A stretch of 64,000 nt of DNA from positions 1 to 64,000 of the forward strand of contig JAWKMN010000005.1 of assembly GCA_041392165.1 (NCBI GenBank), given 5' to 3'. A program made the translations under genes and the position numbers. Numbering within the stretch: the first letter of the stretch is position 1; each line of letters opens with the position of its first letter. The notes under the pieces are model-generated. The model was not told the origin of the DNA. It was given only the letters and a program-made list of their open reading frames with translations, and did no database searches. Shown in pieces: positions 34,869 through 43,408 of the stretch. Source of the stretch: Arenibacter sp041392165. Its GTDB lineage: Bacteria; Bacteroidota; Bacteroidia; Flavobacteriales; Flavobacteriaceae.

Positions 34869-35576
34869 ATGGAAACAATAGATAAGAAAGTATTACTGGT
34901 AGAGGACGATCCCAATTTTGGAATAGTCCTTAAGGATTACTTGGCAATGAACGATTTTGATGTTACATTGGCCAAAAATGGAATGGAAGGTTTTGAGAAG
35001 TTTAAGAAGGACAATTTTGATGTTTGTATTTTGGATGTTATGATGCCCTACAAGGATGGCTTTACCCTTGCCAAGGAAATCCGTGAAAAGAATGAAAACG
35101 TACCTATTGTTTTTCTTACGGCCAAGACTATGAAAGAAGATGTCCTTAAGGGGTATAAGGCAGGTGCGGACGATTATTTGAACAAGCCTTTTGATTCGGA
35201 AGTACTTTTGATGAAACTTAAAGCCATAATCCAAAGAAAATCTTCCAGTTCCGTAGCGGACAGTAAACAATTTGAATTTACTATTGGTGGTTTTCAGTTA
35301 AATTCCAAGCTTAGGTTCCTGAAATACAAAGATGAAGATGCCATTAAGCTCTCGCCCAAGGAAAATGAATTGCTTAGGCTTTTGGCCCTTCACGAGAACG
35401 ATTTAATGCCTAGGGAATTGGCTTTGACCAAAATTTGGAGGGATGATAATTATTTTACATCCAGAAGTATGGACGTATACATTGCCAAATTGCGCAAATA
35501 TCTTAAAAAAGATGAAAGTGTGGAGATATTGAATATCCACGGCGAAGGATTTAGATTGGTGGTGAAAACGGAGTAA
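34869..35576 (+). CDS. OmpR-family response regulator (RprY-like)
   Basis: 235 residues. The receiver domain has the acidic pair in 'LLVEDDPNFG', the phospho-acceptor Asp56 in 'CILDVMMPYKDG' and Lys near 108 in 'GADDYLNKPF'. The winged-helix DNA-binding domain (about 135-233) shows 'LSPKENELLRLLALHENDL' and 'SRSMDVYIAKLRKYLKKD'. It pairs with the kinase just upstream and ends at a strong terminator. Confidence 0.94.
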   Translation: METIDKKVLLVEDDPNFGIVLKDYLAMNDFDVTLAKNGMEGFEKFKKDNFDVCILDVMMPYKDGFTLAKEIREKNENVPIVFLTAKTMKEDVLKGYKAGADDYLNKPFDSEVLLMKLKAIIQRKSSSSVADSKQFEFTIGGFQLNSKLRFLKYKDEDAIKLSPKENELLRLLALHENDLMPRELALTKIWRDDNYFTSRSMDVYIAKLRKYLKKDESVEILNIHGEGFRLVVKTE

Positions 35577-35601
35577 CCGCCACCTATTCAAAATTTTATG
35601 G

Positions 35602-35630
35602 AGCACCAAGAGATATCTTGGTGCTTTTTT
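35602..35630 (+). terminator. Rho-independent terminator after the response regulator
   Basis: Perfect 9-bp stem AGCACCAAG/CTTGGTGCT with a 6-nt loop, followed by six T. It separates the two-component operon from the convergent gntK gene. Confidence 0.92.
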
Positions 35631-35647
35631 ATCCGGTGTCCCGCTGC

Positions 35648-36160
35648 CTACCTATCTTCCAGTTGTCGGTATTCTTTTATTATATGATCCACAATTTCTA
35701 GGGGACAGGGTTCTATTGAGATTTTTATGGCCTTGGTCGGCGGTTCAAAAGTATCCAATTGGGAACGCAATAATTCGGGAGGCATAAAATGTCCCTTCCG
35801 TTTTTGTAAACGTTCCAATAGGAGTCCAAAAGAACTTTCCAAAGAAATCCAAATCACTTTTTCCTCTATTTTATGTGCAAGTAATTTTCTGTAGGATTCC
35901 TTCAAGGCGGAGCAGACAATGACGGATCCGGTTTCTTGGTTGGAAACGGCCAGTCTGTTTAATGTTATCAGCCATTCATAACGGTCTTCATCGTTCAGGG
36001 GGATTTTATTGGACATTTTTTCTATATTGGCTTCGGAGTGAAAATCATCACCATCAAAAAATGGCAGGTTCAGTGCCGCTGCCAATAATTGCCCTATAGT
36101 AGATTTACCCGTTCCGGAGACTCCTATTACAAATAGAATATTTTTTTTACGTAATGTCAT
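35648..36160 (-). CDS. gntK: Gluconokinase
   Basis: Phosphorylates gluconate to 6-phosphogluconate. 170 residues, the standard short P-loop kinase of the GntK family: 'VIGVSGTGKSTIGQLLA' near residue 11, 'FFDGDDFHSEANIEKM', 'GSVIVCSALKESYRKLL' and 'RKGHFMPPELLRSQLDTFEPP'. Its start overlaps the miaA end by 4 bp. It could work with the GntP permease at 13.9 kb, but the two are 20 kb apart. Confidence 0.95.
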   Translation of the reverse strand: MTLRKKNILFVIGVSGTGKSTIGQLLAAALNLPFFDGDDFHSEANIEKMSNKIPLNDEDRYEWLITLNRLAVSNQETGSVIVCSALKESYRKLLAHKIEEKVIWISLESSFGLLLERLQKRKGHFMPPELLRSQLDTFEPPTKAIKISIEPCPLEIVDHIIKEYRQLEDR

Positions 36161-37071
36161 TGATCTTTACGTTTATGAATTGCCTTATCCAGAATTTCAT
36201 TTAAGTGATATTTGTAATCTACCCAAAAAATATCCTCTTTTTTTCGTAACCAGGTCAATTGCCTTTTCGCAAACCTTCTTGTATTTTTCTTTATTTCTTC
36301 AACAGCGGTATCCAAATCCATTTCCCCTTTAAAATAACGGAATAATTCCCTATAGCCTACCGTTTGTAATGCATTCAGGGTCTGATGTTCCCTTAAGGAT
36401 GCCACCTCTTCCAATAAGCCCTCTTCCATCATGTTATCCACTCTTTGGTTTATACGGTCATATATGATCTCCCTTTCTGCATTTATGGCTATAGTAGTGG
36501 TATTAAATTTCCTTTTGGGTTTTGTTTGATTCAGGAAGGAAGTATAGGGGAGTCCCGTAACAATACAAACCTCTAAGGCCCTTATAATCCTACGGGGGTT
36601 GTTCAGGTCTACCTGATCGTAATAATCCCTGTCTAGGACTTTGAGCCTTTCCTGAAGACTTAAAAGGCCTTCGGTAATTAGGGTTTTGTTAAGTATTTGG
36701 CGCACAGTAGGGTCAATGCTGGGAAAATTATCCAGTCCGTCCTTAATGGCATCAATGTACAGGCCGCTTCCGCCTACCATGACAACAAAGTCCTTGTCCT
36801 TAAAAAGTAATTCCAGTTTTTCTATGGCTTCCCTTTCAAAATCCCCTACCGTATATTTTTCAAAAATACTTTTGTGTTGAATAAAATGATGCGGAACACT
36901 GGCCAATTCTTCCGGGGATGGTACTGCTGTCCCAATGGACATTTCTTTGTAAAACTGACGGGAATCGGCAGAAATGATCTCTGTTTTGTAATGCTTTGCC
37001 ATGGCAATGGCCAAGGTCGTCTTTCCTATTGCAGTTGGTCCAACAATGAAAATAAGATTTTTTTTATTCAT
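36157..37071 (-). CDS. miaA: tRNA dimethylallyltransferase
   Basis: Adds a dimethylallyl group to A37 of tRNAs reading UNN codons. 304 residues with P-loop 'IFIVGPTAIGKTTLAIAMA', 'SADSRQFYKEMSIGTAVPS', 'VGGSGLYIDAI' and 'TRRFAKRQLTWLRKKEDIFW', all family hallmarks. It abuts the ion-channel gene upstream (shared base) and overlaps gntK by 4 bp, so the three form one minus-strand unit. Confidence 0.97.
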   Translation of the reverse strand: MNKKNLIFIVGPTAIGKTTLAIAMAKHYKTEIISADSRQFYKEMSIGTAVPSPEELASVPHHFIQHKSIFEKYTVGDFEREAIEKLELLFKDKDFVVMVGGSGLYIDAIKDGLDNFPSIDPTVRQILNKTLITEGLLSLQERLKVLDRDYYDQVDLNNPRRIIRALEVCIVTGLPYTSFLNQTKPKRKFNTTTIAINAEREIIYDRINQRVDNMMEEGLLEEVASLREHQTLNALQTVGYRELFRYFKGEMDLDTAVEEIKKNTRRFAKRQLTWLRKKEDIFWVDYKYHLNEILDKAIHKRKDQ

Positions 37072-37898
37072 TAATCATTACTTAGTCTGTGTCCACATTG
37101 TCTACAATAATGGGCGTCAATACGCATGATTTCCGTGCCACATTCCGGACAGGTTCTGTCCGTGTCTATATTTTTTTTGTTGGTAACCCCGGCAGTATAT
37201 TCGGCCGAAACTATTCCTGTAGGTACTGCAATTACCCCATAACCGATGATCATGATCAAGGTGGCAATAAATTGCCCTAGGGGCGTTTCCGGAGAAATGT
37301 CGCCATAACCTACCGTAGTTAGGGTAACTATGGTCCAATAAACACTATGGGGAATACTGGTGAAACCGTGGGTGGGGCCTTCAACAATGTACATTACGGT
37401 ACCCAATATAACGGATATAACAATGACGAAAAATACAAAAACAAATATTTTGGTTCTACTGGCCTTCAAGGCCCTCACCAGTTTATTGGATTCCCCAACA
37501 AAGCGGACCAGTTTTAAAATTCTAAAAACCCTTAACAATCTCAAAATACGAAAGGCCGTTATATATTGGGAACCGACCAGAAAAAGTGAAAGATATTTTG
37601 GAATTGTGGAAAGTAGGTCTACTACTCCAAAAAAACTTAGAATATATTTTTTGGGCCTACTTATGGAAATAATGCGCAATATATACTCTATGGAAAAAAG
37701 TATGGTTACCACCCATTCCGAATAGTTTAGGAATTTATGATGTTTTTCATCGAAGCTGGGAATGCTCTCCAACATTACAATGATAACGCTGTACACTATC
37801 ACAATAAGTAAAAAGATATCGAAAAATCTACCCGCTGGGGTGTGGGTCCCGTAGATTACTTCATGAATCTTATATTTCCAATTCTTTTTGATTTTCAC
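37071..37898 (-). CDS. Voltage-gated potassium channel with C-terminal zinc ribbon
   Basis: 275 residues in the inner membrane: six helices, S4 with regularly spaced arginines ('FRILRLLRVFRILKLVRF', about 117-134), and the K+ selectivity filter TVGYGD (195-200). After S6 the tail carries two CxxC pairs ('CPECGTEIMRIDAHYCRQCG'), a zinc ribbon-like knuckle. Channels of this group form tetramers; the metal site may sense redox state or stabilise the assembly (inferred). It starts 4 bp after the exonuclease gene stop. Confidence 0.93.
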   Translation of the reverse strand: MKIKKNWKYKIHEVIYGTHTPAGRFFDIFLLIVIVYSVIIVMLESIPSFDEKHHKFLNYSEWVVTILFSIEYILRIISISRPKKYILSFFGVVDLLSTIPKYLSLFLVGSQYITAFRILRLLRVFRILKLVRFVGESNKLVRALKASRTKIFVFVFFVIVISVILGTVMYIVEGPTHGFTSIPHSVYWTIVTLTTVGYGDISPETPLGQFIATLIMIIGYGVIAVPTGIVSAEYTAGVTNKKNIDTDRTCPECGTEIMRIDAHYCRQCGHRLSND

Positions 37899-37901
37899 TA
37901 T

Positions 37902-39269
37902 TTACCTATTTAGATCAATAATTTTTAGGATCTTTTTTTTTCTAAGATAGGAGGAAATGATATGGGTTGTGTTTTCGTTTCCTTCCATAGGGGTTATTAT
38001 GGATTCCAAGATATGAATATTATTGATTTGATGGTTTAAATTAAAATAGCCCAACCCTTTAAAAACACCTTCTTTGATCTCTATGCCACAACGTTCGCCA
38101 ATTTCCCTGCCCTTGTCCATGATCAAAATGTTCTTGTTGGACAAATTGTATTTATCCATAGCCTGTACCGCCCTAGTGTTATAGGCTTTAATCGGCTCTT
38201 TGTTTATGCAGGCTCCAAGGCAATTGTTGTCTTCGTAATGGGAGCAATGCTCCCTTGCCTTTGATAGGCCATTTATTTTATTGCACAATTGAAATTCTTC
38301 CCTAATGTTGTGAAGAAAATTCTCCGCACCCTGAAGGCTGTTAAAGGTTGCCACAGCCCTTTTTTTGGGATTTATGACCTCTGCCGACAAGGCAATATAT
38401 CCATGCTGGTCAATGGATTGATAAACTCCATGGGAAAACAATCTTCTTCCATAGTTTGTATTGTATTTGGGTTTGATCTTCAATAATTCTGCGTTCTCCT
38501 TTAATAAGGCAGCCAATTCATTGCCCGTTTTTTCGTAAGAAACCCTTTTGGTTTCTTTCTGAATTCTTCTGGCCTTTGGACCGTTATTGGTAAAATGCTG
38601 GTTGACCCTTTTTTTAATGTTGCTACTTTTTCCCAACAAAATAATATCGCCATCTTTATTGTGCATGTAGTATACCCCTGTTTCCGAAGGTAATTCGTCT
38701 ACCATATCCAACTGTCTGGGCGATAGTTCCCCTTGGCTCTCCGTTCTTAGGACGCTAGTGTATATGGTTTTGTCCAGATCTTTTGAAAGCAATAGTTTAA
38801 AAAGTTGCAAAGTGGCAAGGGCGTCCCCATTGGCCCTATGGCGGTCACTTACTGGAATCCCCAAAGACCGCACCAATTTGCCCAGGCTGTAGGATTCGGC
38901 CTCTGGTAATAATTGCTTGGCCAGTTCAACGGTACAGAGGGTCTTGCGTTCATAGTTATACCCCAATCTCCTATATTCCGTTCTCAAAATCCTATAGTCG
39001 AACTGTGCATTATGGGCCACAATTACCGCATCTTCCGTAATTTCCACAATGCGTTTTGCTACTTCGTGGAATTTAGGGGCTGTGCGCAACATGTTGTTGT
39101 TGATACCGGTAAGGTTGACCACAAAGGGTTGGATTTCTTTTTCCGGGTTTATCAGGCTAATGAACCGGTCTACGACTTTATGCCCGTCAAATTTGTGGAT
39201 AGCAATTTCCGTAATCCCTTCTTCATTGTATTTTCCTCCTGTGGTTTCAATATCTAGTATGACGTACAT
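37902..39269 (-). CDS. DnaQ-like 3'-5' exonuclease fused to a GIY-YIG (UvrC/Cho-like) domain
   Basis: 455 residues. The DEDDh exonuclease (1-170) has Exo I 'LDIETTGG' (Asp6, Glu8), Exo II 'VAHNAQFDYRIL' and Exo III 'DRHRANGDALAT'. A GIY-YIG domain follows near residue 195 ('ETGVYYMHNKDGDIILLGKS', 'KRVNQHF'). Further on four cysteines are spaced C-x12-C-x7-C-x3-C, the UvrC iron-sulfur pattern. The likely role is DNA repair or proofreading, a guess from the domains. Such fusions are known in bacteria, but the specific job is not. Alternative annotation: polymerase III epsilon subunit. Confidence 0.92.
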   Translation of the reverse strand: MYVILDIETTGGKYNEEGITEIAIHKFDGHKVVDRFISLINPEKEIQPFVVNLTGINNNMLRTAPKFHEVAKRIVEITEDAVIVAHNAQFDYRILRTEYRRLGYNYERKTLCTVELAKQLLPEAESYSLGKLVRSLGIPVSDRHRANGDALATLQLFKLLLSKDLDKTIYTSVLRTESQGELSPRQLDMVDELPSETGVYYMHNKDGDIILLGKSSNIKKRVNQHFTNNGPKARRIQKETKRVSYEKTGNELAALLKENAELLKIKPKYNTNYGRRLFSHGVYQSIDQHGYIALSAEVINPKKRAVATFNSLQGAENFLHNIREEFQLCNKINGLSKAREHCSHYEDNNCLGACINKEPIKAYNTRAVQAMDKYNLSNKNILIMDKGREIGERCGIEIKEGVFKGLGYFNLNHQINNIHILESIITPMEGNENTTHIISSYLRKKKILKIIDLNR

Positions 39270-39296
39270 GTAAAATTTCTAATTCGGATTGCTGAG

Positions 39297-39304
39297 CAAA
39301 GATA
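39297..39304 (-). promoter_or_regulatory. -7 box (TATCTTTG on the minus strand) for the exonuclease/K+ channel/miaA/gntK unit
   Basis: Plus-strand CAAAGATA, i.e. TATCTTTG on the minus strand, 27 bp upstream of the exonuclease ATG. No clear -33 TTG is seen. Confidence 0.45.
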
Positions 39305-39329
39305 CATAATCCCATGTCATGGAAACCTG

Positions 39330-39983
39330 CTAATTTCTGGAGCCAAAGATGCTGCTTCCCACTCGTATCATGGTACTGCCCTCTTCTATGGCCATCTTAT
39401 AATCGCCACTCATTCCCATGGATAATTGCGAAATATGGGGGAATACCAACTTGGTTTTTTCAAAAAGTTGTTTAAGTTGTTTAAATTCCTTCCTGATTTG
39501 CAGGCTGTTGTCGGTAAATGTGGCCATTCCCATTAGACCAACAATCTTTATATTGCTAAGCTGTCCAATTTCATTGGAAAGGACCAATTTGTTGAGGTCG
39601 GTCTCGTCAAAACCAAATTTGGTCTCCTCCTCGGCAATATGGATCTGTAGTAGGCAGGGGATGACCCTGTTGTGCTTTTTGGCCTGTTTATCTATTTCCC
39701 TCAAAAGTTTTAGGCTGTCCACTCCATGGATCAGTGCTACATATGCGGCCATATACTTCACCTTGTTGCGCTGTATATGGCCTATCATGTGCCATTCAAT
39801 ATCCTTGGGAAGCACTTCTTGCTTCTCCGTCATTTCCTGAATCTTATTTTCGCCAAAAATTCTTTGTCCGGCATTATAAGCTTCCATGATATCACTTATC
39901 GGCTTGGTTTTGGAAACCGCAACTAGCTGTACATGGGAAGGAAGGGATTCCTTGATGGTGTTTAAATTATCTTTAATGGACAT
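39330..39983 (-). CDS. YggS-family pyridoxal phosphate homeostasis protein
   Basis: 217 residues, an alanine-racemase-like TIM barrel that binds pyridoxal 5'-phosphate without known enzyme activity and keeps vitamin B6 and amino acid pools balanced. The PLP-binding Lys25 is in 'QLVAVSKTKPI'. Also 'FGENKIQEM', 'EWHMIGHIQRNKVKYM' and 'LSMGMSGDYKMAIEEGSTMI' with the phosphate-binding Arg in 'IRVGSSIFG'. It is monocistronic by spacing. Confidence 0.96.
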   Translation of the reverse strand: MSIKDNLNTIKESLPSHVQLVAVSKTKPISDIMEAYNAGQRIFGENKIQEMTEKQEVLPKDIEWHMIGHIQRNKVKYMAAYVALIHGVDSLKLLREIDKQAKKHNRVIPCLLQIHIAEEETKFGFDETDLNKLVLSNEIGQLSNIKIVGLMGMATFTDNSLQIRKEFKQLKQLFEKTKLVFPHISQLSMGMSGDYKMAIEEGSTMIRVGSSIFGSRN

Positions 39984-40042
39984 TCAATTATTTTTTTGCT
40001 ATTGATCTGCACATGGTTCTCGTATGCCTTTACATTAACGGT

Positions 40043-40933
40043 CTACCGATCAAATTGTCGTGAAACCTGATCGGCCTTTCGGGATTGGGAATAATCATAA
40101 AAACCTTCCCCGGATTTAACGCCTAATTTTCCGGCAGCTACCATGTTCACCAATAGGGGGCAGGGGGCATATTTTGGGTTTTTGAAGCCGTCGTACATCA
40201 CATTTAAAATGGATAGACAAACGTCCAGTCCAATAAAATCGGCAAGCTGTAAAGGGCCCATTGGGTGGGCCATTCCTAATTTCATGACCGTGTCTATCTC
40301 GTTGACCCCGGCAACTCTATTGTACAAGGTCTCTATGGCTTCGTTGATCATGGGCATTAATATTCGGTTGGCAACAAATCCGGGATAGTCATTGACCTCT
40401 GTTGGTGTTTTACCGAGCTTTAGGGAAAGATCCATAATGGTTTTTGTTACCTCATGGGAGGTGTTATAGCCTCTTATTACCTCTACCAACCGCATAATGG
40501 GTACGGGATTCATAAAGTGCATACCAATTACCATATCTGCTCTTTTGGTGGCAGCTGCTATTTGGGTAATGGAAATAGAGGAGGTATTGGTCGCCAAAAT
40601 GGTAGAGGGTTCGCAGATGGCGTCCAATTCCTTAAAGATTTTTAATTTAAGTGCTGTGTTTTCCGTTGCCGCCTCTATGACAAGGTCTACCTTCTTTACC
40701 CCATCTTCCAGAATGGTGTAGGGTGTTATGTTTCCTAAAGTAGCTTTTTTGTCATTTTCGGTAATAAGCTGTTTCGCCACCATTCTGTCCAAGTTTTTGG
40801 CAATGGTCATAAGTCCCTGGTCTAGAGCTTCCTTCGAAATATCGACAAGATGGGTTTTGTATCCGTTTTGGGCCATTACATGGGCAATGCCATTGCCCAT
40901 TGTTCCTGCTCCTATGACTGCTATGTTTTTCAT
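40043..40933 (-). CDS. 3-hydroxybutyryl-CoA dehydrogenase
   Basis: 296 residues, interconverting 3-hydroxyacyl-CoA and 3-ketoacyl-CoA with NAD(P). The Rossmann motif is 'VIGAGTMGNGIAHVMAQNGY' at the N-terminus; 'IGMHFMNPVPIMRLVEVIRG' contains the catalytic His, with Glu and Asn in 'PGFVANRILMPMINEAI'. The C-terminal domain shows 'MGPLQLADFIGLDVCLSI'. No other beta-oxidation gene is adjacent, so the exact pathway (fatty acid, aromatic or butanoate) is open. Confidence 0.95.
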   Translation of the reverse strand: MKNIAVIGAGTMGNGIAHVMAQNGYKTHLVDISKEALDQGLMTIAKNLDRMVAKQLITENDKKATLGNITPYTILEDGVKKVDLVIEAATENTALKLKIFKELDAICEPSTILATNTSSISITQIAAATKRADMVIGMHFMNPVPIMRLVEVIRGYNTSHEVTKTIMDLSLKLGKTPTEVNDYPGFVANRILMPMINEAIETLYNRVAGVNEIDTVMKLGMAHPMGPLQLADFIGLDVCLSILNVMYDGFKNPKYAPCPLLVNMVAAGKLGVKSGEGFYDYSQSRKADQVSRQFDR

Positions 40934-41006
40934 TTACAATTGTTTGTAATTCAATCTTAACACTATTATTTATTGGGTCTGCCCAGTAAACGTATACAAT
41001 AGGCAC

Positions 41007-41975
41007 CTATTTTTTTTGGAAAGAGGCAATGACTTCCAGGGCAACCCTTAAGGCCCGGGTACCCTGTTCCAGGGAGACTACCGGAACGGTGTTGTTGATT
41101 ATGGCTTCCGCAAAGGTCTCCAGCTCGTCCATTATGGCATTGTTTACCACTATATCAGGGTTTTCAAAATAGATCTGCTTTTTTTTGCCTTCGGCATTTT
41201 GTAAAATCATATCAAAATCCCCGGGTTTTTCCGGGGCGTCCTTCATTTTGACCACTTCCACTTTTTTCTCCAGAAAATCCACGGAGATATAGGCGTCTTT
41301 CTGGAAAAAACGCGACTTGCGCATGTTTTTTAAAGAAATTCTACTTGCTGTTAGGTTGGCCACACAACCATTTCGAAACTCTATTCTGGCATTGGCAATA
41401 TCAGGTGAGTTGCTGATAACGGATACGCCACTGGCATTGATCTGTTTTACTTCGGATTGGACTACGCTAAGGATGGCATCAATATCATGGATCATCAGAT
41501 CCAAAACTACGGGCACATCGGTCCCTCTTGGATTAAATTCTGCCAGTCTATGGGTCTCAATGAACATAGGATTGTTAATGTTCTCCTTAACCGCCATAAA
41601 AGCGGGATTAAACCTTTCCACATGGCCTACCTGTCCCTTGACCCGATGCTTTTTTTCCAAAAGCAACAATTCTTCGGCTTCTTGGAGGGTGTTGGTAATT
41701 GGTTTCTCAATGAAAACATGTTTTCCTTTTTCCATGGCCTTTTTGGCGCAATCGAAATGTGAAAGGGTAGGGGTAACGATGTCCACTACATCTACGGCAT
41801 CTATTAGTTTGTTTATGTTGTCAAAAAAGGTATAGCCGAATTCTGCGGCTACTTTATTTCCGTTAATGACATCGGGATCGTAAAAACCGATCAAATTATA
41901 TTTACGGGACTCATTCAGTAATCTAAGATGAATTTTCCCCAAATGTCCTGCTCCCAGGACGCCAACATTAAGCAT
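41007..41975 (-). CDS. Gfo/Idh/MocA-family oxidoreductase
   Basis: 322 residues with an N-terminal NAD(P)-binding fold ('VGVLGAGHLGKIHLRLL') and 'GKHVFIEKPITNTLQEAEEL', which holds the family's EKP motif. The C-terminal domain has 'NPRGTDVPVVLDLMIHDIDA' with a conserved acidic/His stretch. Such enzymes oxidise or reduce sugars, inositols or related compounds; the substrate here is unknown. It is probably separately transcribed from the Hbd gene, with 73 bp between them. Confidence 0.9.
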   Translation of the reverse strand: MLNVGVLGAGHLGKIHLRLLNESRKYNLIGFYDPDVINGNKVAAEFGYTFFDNINKLIDAVDVVDIVTPTLSHFDCAKKAMEKGKHVFIEKPITNTLQEAEELLLLEKKHRVKGQVGHVERFNPAFMAVKENINNPMFIETHRLAEFNPRGTDVPVVLDLMIHDIDAILSVVQSEVKQINASGVSVISNSPDIANARIEFRNGCVANLTASRISLKNMRKSRFFQKDAYISVDFLEKKVEVVKMKDAPEKPGDFDMILQNAEGKKKQIYFENPDIVVNNAIMDELETFAEAIINNTVPVVSLEQGTRALRVALEVIASFQKK

Positions 41976-42012
41976 AATGAATATATTTTCCTCAAAAATA
42001 AGGATAGTTTAT

Positions 42013-42095
42013 ATAATGTAACAATGAATTAATATAACAATCTAGCAATTTGAAGATTTGGGAATAGGTTGATTTGAAAATTTGGAGAATTGCCC
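42013..42095. repeat. Degenerate AT-rich repeat related to that after prmC
   Basis: Contains TAATGTAACAATG, AACAATCTAGCAATTTGAAG and GATTTGAAAATTTGGAGAAT, matching the units at 11765-11836. It fills part of the gap between the divergent oxidoreductase and pcm genes. Confidence 0.6.
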
Positions 42096-42163
42096 ATTAC
42101 TTTGTGTTAAATACTCACATCTCAATACAAATTGAGTAACTTTACGGGACCAAAACCAAACAA

Positions 42164-42805
42164 TTGAAAGATACATTAAAACATAGGGGGATGCGTAATA
42201 AATTGGCAGACCTTCTTTCCGAGAAGGGGATTGTGGACAATTTCGTTCTAGAGGCTATCCGGGCTGTTCCAAGACACTTGTTTTTGGATAGTAGTTTTGA
42301 GGATCATGCGTACCAGGACAAAGCTTTTCCCATTGGGGCGGATCAGACCATTTCCCAGCCATACACGGTGGCCTTTCAGTCCGAACTATTGCAGGTGAGG
42401 CCCGATCACAAGGTTTTGGAGATAGGAACGGGAAGTGGATATCAAACTGCGGTTTTACTAAAATTGAAGGCAAGGGTATATACCATTGAACGCCAGTTGG
42501 AACTGTTTAAAAAGACCAATCTCTTTTTCAAAAAGATGGGGTATAGGCCCAAGAAAGTAATATTTGGTGATGGTTATAAAGGATTGCCGGAGGAGGCCCC
42601 TTTTGATAGTATTATAGTCACCGCAGGGGCCCCTTTTGTGCCTAATCCTCTACTTGCGCAACTGAAGGTGGGCGGCAGATTGGTGATACCGGTAGGGACG
42701 GATGAGCAGATCATGACACTGTTTGTTCGAAAATCCGCCAAAGAATTTGAGAAAAAGGAATTGGGGTCTTTTAGATTTGTGCCTTTGTTGGAAGATAAAA
42801 ATTGA
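42164..42805 (+). CDS. pcm: Protein-L-isoaspartate O-methyltransferase
   Basis: Repairs isoaspartyl residues in damaged proteins with SAM. 213 residues from the TTG at 42164; 'KDTLKHRGMRNKLADLL' matches the family N-terminus in this group, and the ATG at 42191 would cut nine residues. Motifs 'AVPRHLFL', 'IGADQTISQPYTVAFQSELL' and the SAM site 'VLEIGTGSGYQTAVLLKL' are clear, then 'IIVTAGAPFVPNPLLAQLKV'. It is convergent with smpB. Confidence 0.95.
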   Translation: MKDTLKHRGMRNKLADLLSEKGIVDNFVLEAIRAVPRHLFLDSSFEDHAYQDKAFPIGADQTISQPYTVAFQSELLQVRPDHKVLEIGTGSGYQTAVLLKLKARVYTIERQLELFKKTNLFFKKMGYRPKKVIFGDGYKGLPEEAPFDSIIVTAGAPFVPNPLLAQLKVGGRLVIPVGTDEQIMTLFVRKSAKEFEKKELGSFRFVPLLEDKN

Positions 42806-42812
42806 GGGATGT

Positions 42813-43274
42813 TTAATTATTAAAGCTTTTCTTGATCCTATCCAAGTTTTTCTTGTTGTCGCGATCCTTGATGGTCTCGCGTTTGTCATAGAGTTTTTTG
42901 CCCCTTGCCAATGCAATGTTCATCTTGGCCAGGCCCCTATCGTTCAAAAAAAGATTTAAAGGAATTATGGTCAACCCTGAATTTTTTACTTCTTTCTCCA
43001 GTTTTTTAAGTTCGCCCCTGTTGAGCAATAGTTTTCGTTCTGCCTTGGGCCTGTGGTTGTAATGTGTGCCATGGGAATATTCATCTACCTGCATATTGAT
43101 TACAAACAACTCTCCCTTGTCATTAAACTCACAAAAGCTCTCCGATATGGAAGCTTTACTTTCGCGGATAGATTTAATTTCGGTGCCGGACAAAACAATA
43201 CCGGCCGTATAGGTATCCAGTAACTCGTAATCGAATCGGGCCCTTTTGTTCTTTATATTTATTTTTTTCTGCAT
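42813..43274 (-). CDS. smpB: SsrA-binding protein SmpB
   Basis: Carries tmRNA into stalled ribosomes for trans-translation. 153 residues; 'NKRARFDYELLDTYTAGIVL', 'GTEIKSIRESKASI' and 'GLTIIPLNLFLNDRGLAKMN' are family signatures, and the basic tail 'KLYDKRETIKDRDNKKNLDR' contacts the decoding site. No ssrA gene is seen in the window. A good promoter lies just upstream (43283-43312). Confidence 0.98.
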   Translation of the reverse strand: MQKKINIKNKRARFDYELLDTYTAGIVLSGTEIKSIRESKASISESFCEFNDKGELFVINMQVDEYSHGTHYNHRPKAERKLLLNRGELKKLEKEVKNSGLTIIPLNLFLNDRGLAKMNIALARGKKLYDKRETIKDRDNKKNLDRIKKSFNN

Positions 43275-43282
43275 ATGTTTGA

Positions 43283-43312
43283 CAAAAATAGAAACAATTA
43301 TCCGATTGGCAA
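43283..43312 (-). promoter_or_regulatory. Promoter of smpB (TTG-N19-TATTTTTG)
   Basis: On the minus strand TATTTTTG (43290-43283) fits TAnnTTTG and TTG (43312-43310) lies 19 bp upstream, a good Bacteroidota promoter. The -7 box ends 8 bp before the ATG, implying a very short leader. Confidence 0.65.
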
Positions 43313-43408
43313 TTAGGACAAAAAAATAGATCTCGTCGATTTTTAGGGACGCAAATATTTTTTTGTAATGTATATAGCACCAATGCGATTAATGTAAAAA
43401 AATATTGA

